A DNA stretch of 64,000 bases from Streptomyces diastatochromogenes (GCF_002242805.1 NZ_MCGQ01000033.1:61659-125658), one strand, 5' to 3'; numbered from the stretch's first letter, positions 41,144-50,113 are shown. Notes: generated by a model not told the origin, from the sequence alone. Translations and numbers: made by a program.

Positions 41144-42159
41144 CCACGCTCCTGGAATCCCGCTACCGCACCGTTCTGCGCCTGCTCCCCGCCTACTACC
41201 GGCGCGAACGGGAGGAGGAGATGGTCGAGACGTACCTGTGGGACGTCGACCCCGACACACAGGACCAGAGCCGGCCCACCCTGGGCGAGGTGGCGAGCAT
41301 CGCCGCCCTCGCCGTGCGCAGCCGGCTGGGAGCGCCCGGGGCGCCGCGCCGCTACGTCCTCCTCGGCTCGACCGTCCGGCTCTTCGCACTGTTCGCCGTG
41401 CTGGTCCAGGCGGCCGCCGCGGTCGCCAACCTGGTCCTCGAACTGGGCTGGGCCATCGGCCGGGGCGGCCCGGGGCAGCACCTGTTCCTGTCGCAGTTCA
41501 CCGACCAGGGACTGCTCGACGGAGTGGTCACCGCCGCCCAGTGGACGCTTCCGCTGCTGTGGACGGTGGCGTACTTCGCCCTCCTCCACAACCGGCGCCG
41601 CCTCGCCCGGGCGTCCGCGCTGCTCGCCGCGCTGCCCACCCTCTGGCCGCTGCTCGGCACGCTCACGGGCGCGATGGGCGCGGGGGACCCGACGTTCGCC
41701 ACCGCCTTCGGGCTCCTGGCCTGGCTGCCCGCCCTCGCGCTCTGCGCCGCCCACCACCGGGACGCGCCCCCGGCCCGGCTGCCCGCGGGTACACCCGGGC
41801 TGGTCTTCATGACCGCGTGTGTGGTGATGGGCGTGTCCATCGTGGTGCTGCCCGCCGCCGCGGACCTGGCCTGGGCGCCCGCGAGCTGCTTCGTCGTGGG
41901 CGCGCTCGGCTGGCTCCTGTGGGAGGCCCGGGGCGGTGACGGTGCGACGCCCGGCGGCGCACTCGCCCTGGCCGCCCTCGGTCTGCTGATCCTGACAGTG
42001 CGGGTCGCGGCCCTCTACCCTTGGCTGCACGTGCCCGAGGTGCCCGCCGCCTACCTCGGCGGCGGACTCGCGCAGACAGGGGCGCTCGCTCTGCTGACCG
42101 TGGCGGTGGCGGTGGTGGGCCGCCGGGACCTGGTCGCGGCCGAGCCGGGCCTGTCGTGA
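41140..42159 (+). CDS. PadR-associated integral membrane protein
   Basis: A 339-residue protein. The N-terminal cytoplasmic part (about 1-68) contains LLPAYYRREREEEMVETYLWDVDPDTQDQ, resembling the N-terminal domain common in membrane proteins co-encoded with PadR regulators. About eight hydrophobic segments follow to the end. No transporter signature is recognised. It is translated from an ATG inside the PadR stop codon, so PadR and this protein are made together. PadR probably controls its level in response to an unknown compound. Confidence 0.82.
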   Translation: MTTLLESRYRTVLRLLPAYYRREREEEMVETYLWDVDPDTQDQSRPTLGEVASIAALAVRSRLGAPGAPRRYVLLGSTVRLFALFAVLVQAAAAVANLVLELGWAIGRGGPGQHLFLSQFTDQGLLDGVVTAAQWTLPLLWTVAYFALLHNRRRLARASALLAALPTLWPLLGTLTGAMGAGDPTFATAFGLLAWLPALALCAAHHRDAPPARLPAGTPGLVFMTACVVMGVSIVVLPAAADLAWAPASCFVVGALGWLLWEARGGDGATPGGALALAALGLLILTVRVAALYPWLHVPEVPAAYLGGGLAQTGALALLTVAVAVVGRRDLVAAEPGLS

Positions 42160-42174
42160 CCGGCGCGCCCCGGC

Positions 42175-43140
42175 TCAGTGCGGGAACGCCCGGGGCGCCC
42201 GCTGACGCGGCAGCTCCTCACGGAACCCGGCGATCACCGAGCTGATCTGCCGCATCAGCATCGTGCCCGCCAGCCGGTCGAGGTAGAGGTTCGCGCGGGC
42301 CAGCGCGGGCAGGTCCACACAGAAGTACATGGCCATCAGTGGGTTGACGAACAGCTCGCTGTCCCGGGTGCGCTCGGTGAACCGCACGTCGCCGAAGTCC
42401 CCGCGCACGGCGGCCGCGACCGAGCCGTGGACGATGCTGGGGTAGCTCTCGTGGGACTGCTGAGCGTGCGCCACCGCGTCGAGATAGAGGGCGCCCTCCC
42501 GGCTTTCCCGGGGGAGCGAGAACGCCCCCAGGTAGGCGCCCTCGCGGTCCAGAGCGGCCAGGTTCTCCAGGAACAGGGAGTGGTTGACGCCGTGATAGGC
42601 GTCCACCCCGAAGCCCAGGCAGGCCACCAGCCGGTGCGGGACCTCGTCGAGACCGGCGACGGCGGCCAGGCTCGCCATGTCCTCCTCCGGCGTGCCGAGC
42701 CCGTGCTCGTCCCCGCGCATGAGGATGTCGGTACCGCCGTCCACCAGCACGACGGCGTCCACGCCGCCCAGATGGTCGAGGAGCGCCCGGTAGGCGGCGC
42801 GCAGCGGTTCGACACCCGTGCGGGGAAAGGCGTACACGGTGTCGGGCAGCCCCTGCTCCCCGAGCCACCGGGCGAGCGCGCGCTCGGGGAAGTAGTCGCC
42901 GCGCAGCGGGGTGTCGGGGCGGACGGCGGCGACGTCCTCCGCCACCCAGGTGTCCAGGTCCAGGCCGTAGAGGTCGGAGAAGGACAGGTTGGCCAGATGG
43001 ACCTCCGCACCGGCCGACCGCAGGGCGAACGCCAGGGGCAGTCCGGCGTAGACGTCGAAACCGCCGCCCGCACCGGCGACGAGCACCCGGCGCGCCTCGC
43101 GCAGGCGGGTGAAGAAGAGGGGCTCACGCAGAGAGAACAC
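42175..43140 (-). CDS. DUF1152 domain protein
   Basis: A 321-residue soluble protein of the DUF1152 family. The N-terminal VLVAGAGGGFDVYAGLPLAFAL is a nucleotide-binding-like glycine loop. A second conserved segment is DAVVLVDGGTDILMRGDEHGLGTPEED. The function of the family is not established. The gene lies downstream of fprA on the same strand, separated by 119 bases that include a strong hairpin, so it may be transcribed independently. Confidence 0.85.
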   Translation of the reverse strand: MFSLREPLFFTRLREARRVLVAGAGGGFDVYAGLPLAFALRSAGAEVHLANLSFSDLYGLDLDTWVAEDVAAVRPDTPLRGDYFPERALARWLGEQGLPDTVYAFPRTGVEPLRAAYRALLDHLGGVDAVVLVDGGTDILMRGDEHGLGTPEEDMASLAAVAGLDEVPHRLVACLGFGVDAYHGVNHSLFLENLAALDREGAYLGAFSLPRESREGALYLDAVAHAQQSHESYPSIVHGSVAAAVRGDFGDVRFTERTRDSELFVNPLMAMYFCVDLPALARANLYLDRLAGTMLMRQISSVIAGFREELPRQRAPRAFPH

Positions 43141-43185
43141 CGCAGGACCCTAACAGGGGCCCTGGGAGCCTTCGTTGGAGTCTCC

Positions 43186-43219
43186 GGAGTCGTTCGAGTC
43201 ATGGGACTCGTCGGACTCC
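43186..43219. terminator. Hairpin between fprA and the DUF1152 gene
   Basis: A 34-base symmetrical hairpin. Left arm blocks GGAGTC and CGAGTC pair with right arm blocks GACTCG and GACTCC around the loop ATGG, with one 3-base internal mismatch. It lies 41 bases past the fprA stop on the minus strand and is followed by no T run. It could be a terminator of fprA or a processing/stability element. Confidence 0.5.
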
Positions 43220-43259
43220 TCGCACTCGTTCCCGAAGTCTCCCAGGGCGCTCGCGGGAA

Positions 43260-44624
43260 TCAGGCCCCGCTCTCCCGCAGCATGTCCTCGCGCTCGACGA
43301 GCTTCACGCGCTCGCGGCCCTGCGGCTCGCCCAGTGCCCGCTCGGCGGCGTCCAGCTTGTACCAGCCGTCCCAGGTGGTGAAGCGGATCTCGCGCTCGGC
43401 CAGGAAGGAGTCCACGGCCTCCGGCGCGGGGGAGTCCGGTGTCTGCAGACGGCCGTTCGCGTAGTCGTCCAGCAGGTTGGCCACGGTCTCGTTGGCGTCG
43501 CCCTTGGTGTGGCCGATCAGGCCGACCGGGCCGCGCCGGATCCAGCCGGTGACGTACGTCGACCGGAGGTGGTTGCCGCTCTCCTCGATGACCCGGCCGC
43601 CCTGGTCCGGAACCGTGCCGGACTCGATGTCCCACGGCAGCTTGGGCAGCTTGTCGGAGAGGTAGCCGACGGCGCGGTAGACCGCGGTGACGTCCCAGTC
43701 CTTGAACTCGCCGGTGCCCTTGACGTTGCCGGTGCCGTCGAGGGCGGTGCGCTCGGTGCGCAGGCCGACCACGTTGCCGTCCTCGCCGAGGACCTCCGAG
43801 GGCGACTCGAAGAAGTGCAGGAACAGCTTGTGCGGCCGGTCGCCGACGTCCCGGATCGCCCAGTTCTCCAGGGTCTTGGCGACCATGTCGGCCTGCTTGT
43901 TGCCGCGCCGGGTCTCGATCGAGCCCGCGTCGTAGTCGATGTCCTCGGGGTCGACGATGACCTCGATGGTGGGGGAGTGGTCCAGCTCGCGCAGCTCCAT
44001 CGGGCTGAACTTGGCCTGCGCCGGGCCACGGCGGCCGAAGACGTGGATCTCCAGCGCCTTGTTCGCCTTCAGACCGTCGTAGACGTTCGGCGGTATCTCG
44101 GTCGGCAGCAGCTCGTCCGCCGTCTTGGCGAGGATCCGGGCCACGTCGAGCGCCACGTTGCCGACGCCGAGCACGGCGACCTTCTCGGCCTCCAGCGGCC
44201 AGGTGCGCGGCACGTCCGGGTGGCCGTCGTACCAGGACACGAAGTCGGCGGCGCCGTACGAGCCGTCCAGCTCGATGCCCGGGATGCGCAGCTCCCGGTC
44301 GGCCGTCGCGCCGGTGGAGAAGATCACCGCGTCGTAGAAGGAACGCAGGTCGTCCAGGCTGATGTCGTTCGGGTAGTCGACGTTGCCGAACAGGCGGATC
44401 TGCGGCTTGTCGAGCACCTGGTGCAGGGCGGTGATGATGCCCTTGATGCGCGGGTGGTCGGGCGCCACGCCGTACCGGATCAGGCCGAACGGGGCGGGCA
44501 TCCGCTCGAAGAGGTCGATGGAGACGCCGGGTTCGGCGGCCACCTCGGACTTGAGCAGGGCGTCGGCGGCGTAGATCCCGGCGGGGCCGGCTCCGACGAT
44601 GGCTACCCGCAGGGGGCGCGGCAT
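43260..44624 (-). CDS. fprA: FprA-type ferredoxin-NADP+ reductase (adrenodoxin-reductase family)
   Basis: A 454-residue FAD enzyme passing electrons from NADPH to ferredoxins, which in actinobacteria feed P450s and iron-sulphur enzymes. The FAD Rossmann motif is VAIVGAGPAGIYAADAL (residues 8-24). The adrenodoxin-reductase segment RMPAPFGLIRYGVAPDHP follows, then the NADPH motif VLGVGNVALDVARIL near 150 and the C-terminal GWIRRGPVGLIGHTKGDANETV. Length and motifs match mycobacterial FprA. It could serve the P450 encoded at 58.3 kb, but there is no linkage evidence. Confidence 0.92.
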   Translation of the reverse strand: MPRPLRVAIVGAGPAGIYAADALLKSEVAAEPGVSIDLFERMPAPFGLIRYGVAPDHPRIKGIITALHQVLDKPQIRLFGNVDYPNDISLDDLRSFYDAVIFSTGATADRELRIPGIELDGSYGAADFVSWYDGHPDVPRTWPLEAEKVAVLGVGNVALDVARILAKTADELLPTEIPPNVYDGLKANKALEIHVFGRRGPAQAKFSPMELRELDHSPTIEVIVDPEDIDYDAGSIETRRGNKQADMVAKTLENWAIRDVGDRPHKLFLHFFESPSEVLGEDGNVVGLRTERTALDGTGNVKGTGEFKDWDVTAVYRAVGYLSDKLPKLPWDIESGTVPDQGGRVIEESGNHLRSTYVTGWIRRGPVGLIGHTKGDANETVANLLDDYANGRLQTPDSPAPEAVDSFLAEREIRFTTWDGWYKLDAAERALGEPQGRERVKLVEREDMLRESGA

Positions 44625-44664
44625 GATCAGTTCCCTTCGAGCGTGATCAGTTACTCGAGTGGGA

Positions 44665-44691
44665 AGCCTAGACTAAGGCAGCCCTAAGTTA
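44665..44691. promoter_or_regulatory. Weak iron-box-like dyad upstream of fprA
   Basis: CTAAGGCAGCCCTAAG (44672-44687) is an imperfect dyad with AAGG/CCTAA arms. Read on the minus strand it matches about 11 of 19 iron-box positions. It lies about 50 bases upstream of the fprA start, where an iron repressor could act. The match is no better than borderline. Confidence 0.25.
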
Positions 44692-44711
44692 GTACACGGG
44701 TCCCGTCTATG

Positions 44712-44736
44712 ACCTCATAAGTGGATCTTATGAGGT
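44712..44736. promoter_or_regulatory. Perfect 10-base inverted repeat upstream of SDR gene
   Basis: Arms ACCTCATAAG (44712-44721) and CTTATGAGGT (44727-44736) are exact reverse complements around the 5-base spacer TGGAT. The site ends 15 bases before the ATG at 44752, so it covers the core promoter or the transcript start. Its size and perfection suggest a dimeric repressor such as a TetR- or MarR-family protein. No such gene is adjacent. Confidence 0.65.
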
Positions 44737-44751
44737 ATCCAGGGGTCCCTT

Positions 44752-45843
44752 ATGGGGTCTCTTGTGAAGGGAGGGCGCGTGGGGGGACGGGGCGACGCGA
44801 CGACCGTCGTGGTGACCGGCGGCAGCGGCTTCGTCGGCAGCCATCTCGTACGACGGCTGCTGGAGCGTGGCTATCGGGTCCGCACCACCGTACGCAGCAC
44901 CGCGAACGCGGCGAAGGTGCGGCCGCTGTGGGAGATGCAGGAGGCGTTCCCAGGTCGGCTGACGCTGTTCGAGGCGGACCTGCTGACGGAGGGCTCGTTC
45001 GACGAGGCGTTCCGCGGCTGCCCGGTCGTCTTCCACGTGGCCTCACCGTTCCTCATGCCGGAGCGGATCAGGGACGCCCGGCGGGACGTGGTGGACCCGG
45101 CGCTGCTCGGCACCCGCAACGTACTGGCGAGCATCGAGCGGGCCCCCGAGGTCCGGACCCTGGTGTTCACCTCCACCGTGGGCGCGGTCTTCGGTGACTA
45201 CGCGGACGTCCGGCACATGGACGGCCAGGTGCTGTCCGAGCGCTACTTCAACACCACCAGCACGGCCGGGAACAACCCCTACCACTACGCCAAGACCGTC
45301 GCGGAACGCGCCGCCTGGGACGCCGAGGCGACACAGGACCGCTGGCGGATGGTGTCCCTCAACCCCGGCCTGATCCTGGGCCCTTCCCTCACCCCCGCGT
45401 CCGAGTCCGGCAGCCTCTTCCTCCTCGACGAGCTGTTCAAGGGCTACTTCTGCTACGGCGCCCCCGACTTCAGCTTCACCACGGCCGACGTACGGGACGT
45501 GGCCGACGCGCACATCGCGGCCGCCGAGAACCCCGGCGCCAAGGGCCGCTACATCGTGGCGGCCGCGACGATGACGTCGTTCCACCAGATGGCACGCATC
45601 ATCCGCACCCGCCACCCCTACGACCCGCGCCTGCCGCGCACCGCGCTCCCGCACTGGCCGGTGCGCGTCCTGGGCCCCGCCTTCGGCCTCACCCAGGACT
45701 ACATCGGCAAGCACCTAGGCATCCGCTTCCGCGTCGACAACCGCCGCGGCATCGACGAACTGGGCCTCACCTACCGGCCGGTCTCGGAGACCCTGCTGGA
45801 CCACTACGAAAGCTGGCGCGCGCGACGCCGCGACCAGGGGTGA
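44752..45843 (+). CDS. Extended SDR: NAD-dependent epimerase/dihydroflavonol-reductase-like
   Basis: A 363-residue NAD(P)-dependent short-chain reductase of the extended type. The cofactor loop is VVTGGSGFVGSHL (near residue 20), the aldehyde-reductase-like Ser/Tyr/Lys triad is FTSTVGA plus YHYAK, and the substrate region is LNPGLILGPSL. Similar to dihydroflavonol 4-reductase and methylglyoxal-type aldehyde reductases; the natural substrate is not predictable. ATG 44752 has AGGGG seven bases upstream. GTGs at 44764 and 44779 are alternatives. A strong palindrome immediately upstream implies inducible control. Confidence 0.88.
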   Translation: MGSLVKGGRVGGRGDATTVVVTGGSGFVGSHLVRRLLERGYRVRTTVRSTANAAKVRPLWEMQEAFPGRLTLFEADLLTEGSFDEAFRGCPVVFHVASPFLMPERIRDARRDVVDPALLGTRNVLASIERAPEVRTLVFTSTVGAVFGDYADVRHMDGQVLSERYFNTTSTAGNNPYHYAKTVAERAAWDAEATQDRWRMVSLNPGLILGPSLTPASESGSLFLLDELFKGYFCYGAPDFSFTTADVRDVADAHIAAAENPGAKGRYIVAAATMTSFHQMARIIRTRHPYDPRLPRTALPHWPVRVLGPAFGLTQDYIGKHLGIRFRVDNRRGIDELGLTYRPVSETLLDHYESWRARRRDQG

Positions 45844-45865
45844 GGCGGGCGCGTGGCCGGCCGTG

Positions 45866-47578
45866 TCAGGCCGGCCGGATCACCCGGTGGATCGCCGCCT
45901 CCCCGGCGCCGTAGATCGACTCCTCGCGGATGTACGACCCCGGGCCCGGCGCATGGACCATCATGCCGTTGCCGACGTGCAGGCCCACATGCCGGTCGTC
46001 GTCGAAGAAGAGGACGAGGTCACCGGGTTCGAGACCGGCGAGCGTGACCGGCGTCCCGCCGAGCGCCTGCTGGTGCGCGGCCCGCGGCAGCGTGACCCCG
46101 GCCGCCCTCCACGCCGCCTGGGTGAGGCTGGAGCAGTCGTACGAGTCCGGCCCGGTCGCACCCCACACACACGGCTTCCCGATCTGCGCCCGAGCGAAGG
46201 CGATGGCCTTCTCGGCACGCAGGGCGCGGGACGGCTCCGGGGTGGGGGCGGGGGACGGGGTGACGGTCGCGTACGAGCCCGTGTCGGTCGTGAGGGCGGC
46301 GGCGATGGGCGCGGCGAAGGCCCCGGTGTCGGTCGGGAGGGGTGCGGCGAAGGACCCGGTGTTGGCGGTGCCGGGGGCTGCGAAGGCGCCGGTGTCGGCC
46401 GCGAGGGGTGCGGCTGCGGCTGGAGGCGGGGTGAAGGTGCCGGTGTAGGCCATGACAGGTGCGGCGAACGACCCGGTATCGACGGTCAGTGGCGCGGCGA
46501 AGGCTCCGGTGTCGGTCGGGAGCGGTGCGGCGAAGGCTCCGGTGTCGGTCGGGAGCGGTGCGGCGAACGCCCCCGTGTCGGTCGGAAGGGCCGCAGTCAG
46601 GGGTGAGGCAAAGGAGCCCGTGTCCGTCAGGGCGGCTGTGGCTGCGGGAGGGTTGTAGGGCTCGGTGCCCGTGGGAAGCGCGGCGGCGCCGAGCGATGCG
46701 GCTGCCTCCTGCGCCGGGAACACGCCGGGTGCCGCCCACTGCGGTGCGCGCCACTGGTCCTCGGTCGGCTGCGGTGCCTGCCCCGCCACGGTACCCAGGG
46801 CGTCCGGCGCGGGAGTGGCCGGAAGCGGCGCGGCGCGCAGGGCGGTGCCGCGGGACAACAGGTCCCGGGCCGCGGCGAGTTTGCGGCGGTTCTCCGCCTT
46901 GGACACCGCCGGGGCGGGCCGCCGGGACCCGGTGGCGGTGGCGGGCAGTGCCCGGGGTTCCTGCGGCGGGGCCGCCGGGGTGGCGGGCAGAGCGGCGACG
47001 GGGAGGGCGGCCGTCTGCGCCGGGGCCCGGCCCGCCGGTTCCAGCATGGCCCGGCCCGGCAGCTCGGCGGCGGCTCGGCCGGGCAGCTCCAGCGCGGTGC
47101 GGTCGGCCTGAACTGTCATGACCCGGCTGGTCAGTTCGGGGAGGGACCGACCGGTCAGCTCGGCGGCGGCACCACTCGGCAGCTCCGGCAGCGCACGGGC
47201 ACCCGTCCGACCCGAAGGCCCGGCGGGCAACTCCGGCAGACCGCGTCCCGGTGTCTCCCGGTCGCCACCGGGGCGACCGCCGTCCGCCCGGTCCACGGAG
47301 CGGGCCGGCGCCGTCGGTCGGTCGGGCATCCGGTCCGCCGGCAGGGCCGCGGGTACGGACGGGCCGAGCTTGGCGCGCGCCGCGTCGAACCACTGCCGGG
47401 CCACCTCGTCGAGGGCCGGATCCGAGCGCCGGTTCGGCCGCTTGGCCAGCGGAACACCACGGGACCGCGTCGCCCCGGCCATGGCCCGCGTCGCGTTGAA
47501 GTTCCCCGTCGCGTCCTCGGCCTGGTTGTAGAGGGAGTTGATCCGCTGCCGAACCTCGTCGTGGCTGTCCGACGCCAT
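45866..47578 (-). CDS. NlpC/P60 peptidoglycan hydrolase with tandem TDTGAFAAP repeats
   Basis: A 570-residue protein ending in an NlpC/P60 domain (about 450-570), which cuts peptide bonds in peptidoglycan stem peptides. The catalytic cysteine is Cys482 in YDCSSL, and the histidine lies in RHVGLHVGNG. The middle (about 310-430) carries imperfect repeats of (L)(P)TDTGAFAAP, and upstream is a proline/alanine-rich low-complexity region with LPGRAAAEL-like motifs. No classical signal peptide is visible, so export may be atypical. A c-di-AMP riboswitch precedes the start, as for several streptomycete wall hydrolases. ATG 47578 has a GGAG site. Confidence 0.88.
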   Translation of the reverse strand: MASDSHDEVRQRINSLYNQAEDATGNFNATRAMAGATRSRGVPLAKRPNRRSDPALDEVARQWFDAARAKLGPSVPAALPADRMPDRPTAPARSVDRADGGRPGGDRETPGRGLPELPAGPSGRTGARALPELPSGAAAELTGRSLPELTSRVMTVQADRTALELPGRAAAELPGRAMLEPAGRAPAQTAALPVAALPATPAAPPQEPRALPATATGSRRPAPAVSKAENRRKLAAARDLLSRGTALRAAPLPATPAPDALGTVAGQAPQPTEDQWRAPQWAAPGVFPAQEAAASLGAAALPTGTEPYNPPAATAALTDTGSFASPLTAALPTDTGAFAAPLPTDTGAFAAPLPTDTGAFAAPLTVDTGSFAAPVMAYTGTFTPPPAAAAPLAADTGAFAAPGTANTGSFAAPLPTDTGAFAAPIAAALTTDTGSYATVTPSPAPTPEPSRALRAEKAIAFARAQIGKPCVWGATGPDSYDCSSLTQAAWRAAGVTLPRAAHQQALGGTPVTLAGLEPGDLVLFFDDDRHVGLHVGNGMMVHAPGPGSYIREESIYGAGEAAIHRVIRPA

Positions 47579-48071
47579 GAAGGGGCGCACTCCTTCCGTC
47601 CTCCGCCTACCGAGTCAGCTGTCGGGTTCGGGCGGTCGGTTCCGGAAGGCGTGCCCGACGGCCGTCGCCCTGAAGGGCGTTGGCCGATTCACCCCGAAGT
47701 CGGTCGGGTCCCCGGCTCCGGCCGCACCCCAGGGTGCACCGGATTCGGCGGAGGCCACGCGGCCCGGCGCGGTTCGCCAGGGATAGCCGTGCGGCCTGGG
47801 CGTCAACCTAGCCAATTTGTGTGGCCCGTGTGAAGGTTGAAGTGCGTAATGTCCGATACATATATGTGATGTTCGTCTTGCTATTCGAGACGAGCCGCCT
47901 TCCGGGAGCCCTGTGTGGGGGGCGGGTCACAAGCCCGGTGCGACAGGGCGCGAGCCCGGTGCCTATGAGATTCTGATGAATTCACGGGACGCCTGAACAC
48001 TCGGGCGCTCGGATCCGTATGGGGCGGGGGATTTCCATGCCGAGCCGCCCGACACACACAGAGGTACTTCC
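47579..48071. other. 493-base divergent intergenic region
   Basis: Holds the c-di-AMP riboswitch leader for the NlpC/P60 gene (47598-47756) and, on the other side, the promoter and leader of the DUF1996 gene. An unusually A/T-rich core (about 47815-47880) contains the palindrome ACATATATGT (47858-47867). No other ORF is convincing. Confidence 0.6.
47598..47756 (-). ncRNA. c-di-AMP riboswitch (ydaO/yuaA class)
   Basis: Read on the minus strand the leader carries the conserved blocks of this class in order: CCGCCGAATCCGG, then CGGAGCCGGGGACCC, then GGGGTGAATCGGCC, and finally CCGAACCCGACAGCTGACTC followed by GGTAGGCGG. The last block ends 20 bases before the NlpC/P60 start. In Streptomyces this riboswitch controls cell-wall hydrolases (for example Rpf proteins), and c-di-AMP binding turns expression off. 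Boundaries are approximate. Confidence 0.85.
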
Positions 48072-50102
48072 GTGGGACGCAACACGCGCAGACGCCCGAC
48101 CCGTGCACGACGCGCGACCTTCGCCGCGGTCGCCCTGATGCTGGGCGGAGGCGGACTCGTCGCGGCGAACGTCTATGCCTCGGCCGCCGACGGCACATGG
48201 GGCGGGGACAGCGGCCCCGACGCGACCGGACAGGTCAGGTCCGCGGGCATGGCCACGATCGACTGCCCGGACGTCGGCAGCAGGCTGACGGCGGTGCCGG
48301 ACGGGGCCCGCGCGGACGTCGACCGCGAACTCGCCCGGCTGGACCAGCAGATCGCGGCCGCCTACCAGCAACTCCAGGCGTCGGCCGAGTCCGTCCGCCA
48401 GGACCCCACGGCCGCCGACGGCCCCATCATGAACCCGCTGAAGGAGCAGCGGTCGGCCACGATCGAACGGATCGCGGTCGCCATCGACCAGGTGGGGGAC
48501 CGGCCGGAAGGACTGGAATCCCTGGCCGCCTGCACCCTGCGCCCCGCCCAGGACGACACGGGCGGCGACACCGGCAACGCCGGCGAGAGCAGCGCGCCCC
48601 CGGCCGACGGAGCCCAACAGGGCGCCGGTCAGGGCCAGAACGGCGCAGGCCAGGCCGGCAACGGCCCCGTCGCCTCCGACTACGCGGACATCACCGCCGT
48701 ACAGCCCAACGTGCCGAACCAGCCCCAGCAGGCCGACGCCTCGCGCGGCACCTTCACCTCCGAGTGCGGTGTCAACGCCAACGGCCTGTTCAACTCGGAC
48801 AACGTGATCGTCGCCCCGGGCGTCTCCAACGGCGCCCACCACTTCCACGACTACATCGGCAACCAGTCCAACAACGCCTTCGCCAGCGACGACGACCTGG
48901 CCGACGCCAAGACCAGCTGCGTGGACCAGGGCGACAAGTCCACGTACTACTGGCCGGTGCTGCGACTGCAGAACGGCAAGCAGGAACGGGACGCGGGCGC
49001 CCCGGGCGGCGGCACCGAGGGCAACGCGGGCCAGATCGTCACGGCCAAGCAGGTGACGCTGACGTTCGTGGGCAACCCGCGCGGCAAGGTCACCGCGATG
49101 CCCCGCCTGCTGCGCATCATCACCGGTGACGCCAAGGCCTTCGTCAACGGCCCCACCAACGCCAACGCCTCCTGGAGCTGCACCGGTTTCGAGGACCGGC
49201 AGCTCAAGGACAAGTACCCGCTGTGTCCGTCCGGCAGCGACGTGGTGCGCACCTTCCGTTTCCAGAGCTGCTGGGACGGCCGCAATATCGACAGCGCCAA
49301 CCACCGCACCCATGTGGCCTTCGCCGGCCCCGACGGCTCCTGCCCCGAGGGCTTCCAGGCGATCCCGCAGCTGGTCCAGCGCATCGTCTACGACGTCGCC
49401 GCGCCGAGCCTGGACGACGGCGGCCGAACGGTGCCGCTGTTCGCGGTGGACTCCTTCCCCGAGCAGCTGCACAAGCCGGTCACCGACCACGGCGACTTCA
49501 TCAACGTCTTCGACGAGGACCTGATGCGCGAGATGGTCGACTGCATCAACTCGGGCCGGACCTGCGGACCTCGCGGCGGTGACGACTCCGGTGCCACCAC
49601 GGCCCCGAGCCCGAGCGGCGACACCGGTGCGACGGACGCCCCGGGCACGGGCACCGGCGGCGCCACGGCCGACCCCGCCACGAGCGCCCCGGCCGAGCCT
49701 GCCCCGGCTTCCTCCGACTCGACGCAGGAGCCCAGGACCTACACGACGACCTCGCCGGCGAACACCACCAAGGACGACAAGCCCGCCAAGCAGGACGGCC
49801 GGACCAAGCAGGACAGCGAGGGCAAGCAGACCGCTCCCGCGAAGGCCGACAAGGCCGCCTCGACCGGACCGTCCGACTCGGGTGCCGGTGAGGTCGGCCA
49901 GGCCACCCAGACCCCTGCCGACGGTCAGGCCGCCCAGTCCCCGGCCGCACAGGCGCAGCCCCCCGCCGCACAGACCGAACCCCAGGCGGTCCAGGGCGGC
50001 CTCGCCGAGACCGGAGCGCACCTGTGGCCCGCGGCCATCGGCACGCTGCTCGCGTTGTCCGGGGTCGTCATGCTGCTCCGGGCCAGGCGCCTGCGGTACT
50101 GA
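48072..50102 (+). CDS. DUF1996 protein with C-terminal LAETG sorting signal
   Basis: A 676-residue exported protein from a GTG start with GAGGT nine bases upstream. An N-terminal signal (about 15-38) is followed by a helical segment (about 65-150), then a DUF1996 domain at about 230-495 with GAHHFHDYIGN and HRTHVAFAGPDGSCP (conserved His/Asp). A long Thr/Pro/Lys/Ala-rich stalk leads to LAETG (residues 644-648), a hydrophobic helix and the basic tail RARRLRY. LAxTG is the class E sortase motif of Streptomyces, so the protein should be covalently anchored to the wall. The DUF1996 activity is unknown. Confidence 0.88.
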   Translation: MGRNTRRRPTRARRATFAAVALMLGGGGLVAANVYASAADGTWGGDSGPDATGQVRSAGMATIDCPDVGSRLTAVPDGARADVDRELARLDQQIAAAYQQLQASAESVRQDPTAADGPIMNPLKEQRSATIERIAVAIDQVGDRPEGLESLAACTLRPAQDDTGGDTGNAGESSAPPADGAQQGAGQGQNGAGQAGNGPVASDYADITAVQPNVPNQPQQADASRGTFTSECGVNANGLFNSDNVIVAPGVSNGAHHFHDYIGNQSNNAFASDDDLADAKTSCVDQGDKSTYYWPVLRLQNGKQERDAGAPGGGTEGNAGQIVTAKQVTLTFVGNPRGKVTAMPRLLRIITGDAKAFVNGPTNANASWSCTGFEDRQLKDKYPLCPSGSDVVRTFRFQSCWDGRNIDSANHRTHVAFAGPDGSCPEGFQAIPQLVQRIVYDVAAPSLDDGGRTVPLFAVDSFPEQLHKPVTDHGDFINVFDEDLMREMVDCINSGRTCGPRGGDDSGATTAPSPSGDTGATDAPGTGTGGATADPATSAPAEPAPASSDSTQEPRTYTTTSPANTTKDDKPAKQDGRTKQDSEGKQTAPAKADKAASTGPSDSGAGEVGQATQTPADGQAAQSPAAQAQPPAAQTEPQAVQGGLAETGAHLWPAAIGTLLALSGVVMLLRARRLRY

Positions 50103-50113
50103 GCGCACGTCTT

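Noticed and set aside
43150..43260. Acidic Ser/Asp-rich reading frame (ECEESDESHDSNDSGDSNEGS) after fprA on the minus strand
   Set aside because: No start codon opens it near the repeat, and the sequence is explained by the symmetric hairpin at 43186-43219.
44665..44691. Strong iron-box control of fprA
   Set aside because: The match is borderline with several mismatches in both arms, so it is listed only as a weak candidate and not as a finding.
46290..46620. Tandem GGTGTCGG/GAAGGC-type repeats resembling a non-coding minisatellite
   Set aside because: They are in frame in the NlpC/P60 gene and encode TDTGAFAAP repeats, so they are reported as part of that protein.
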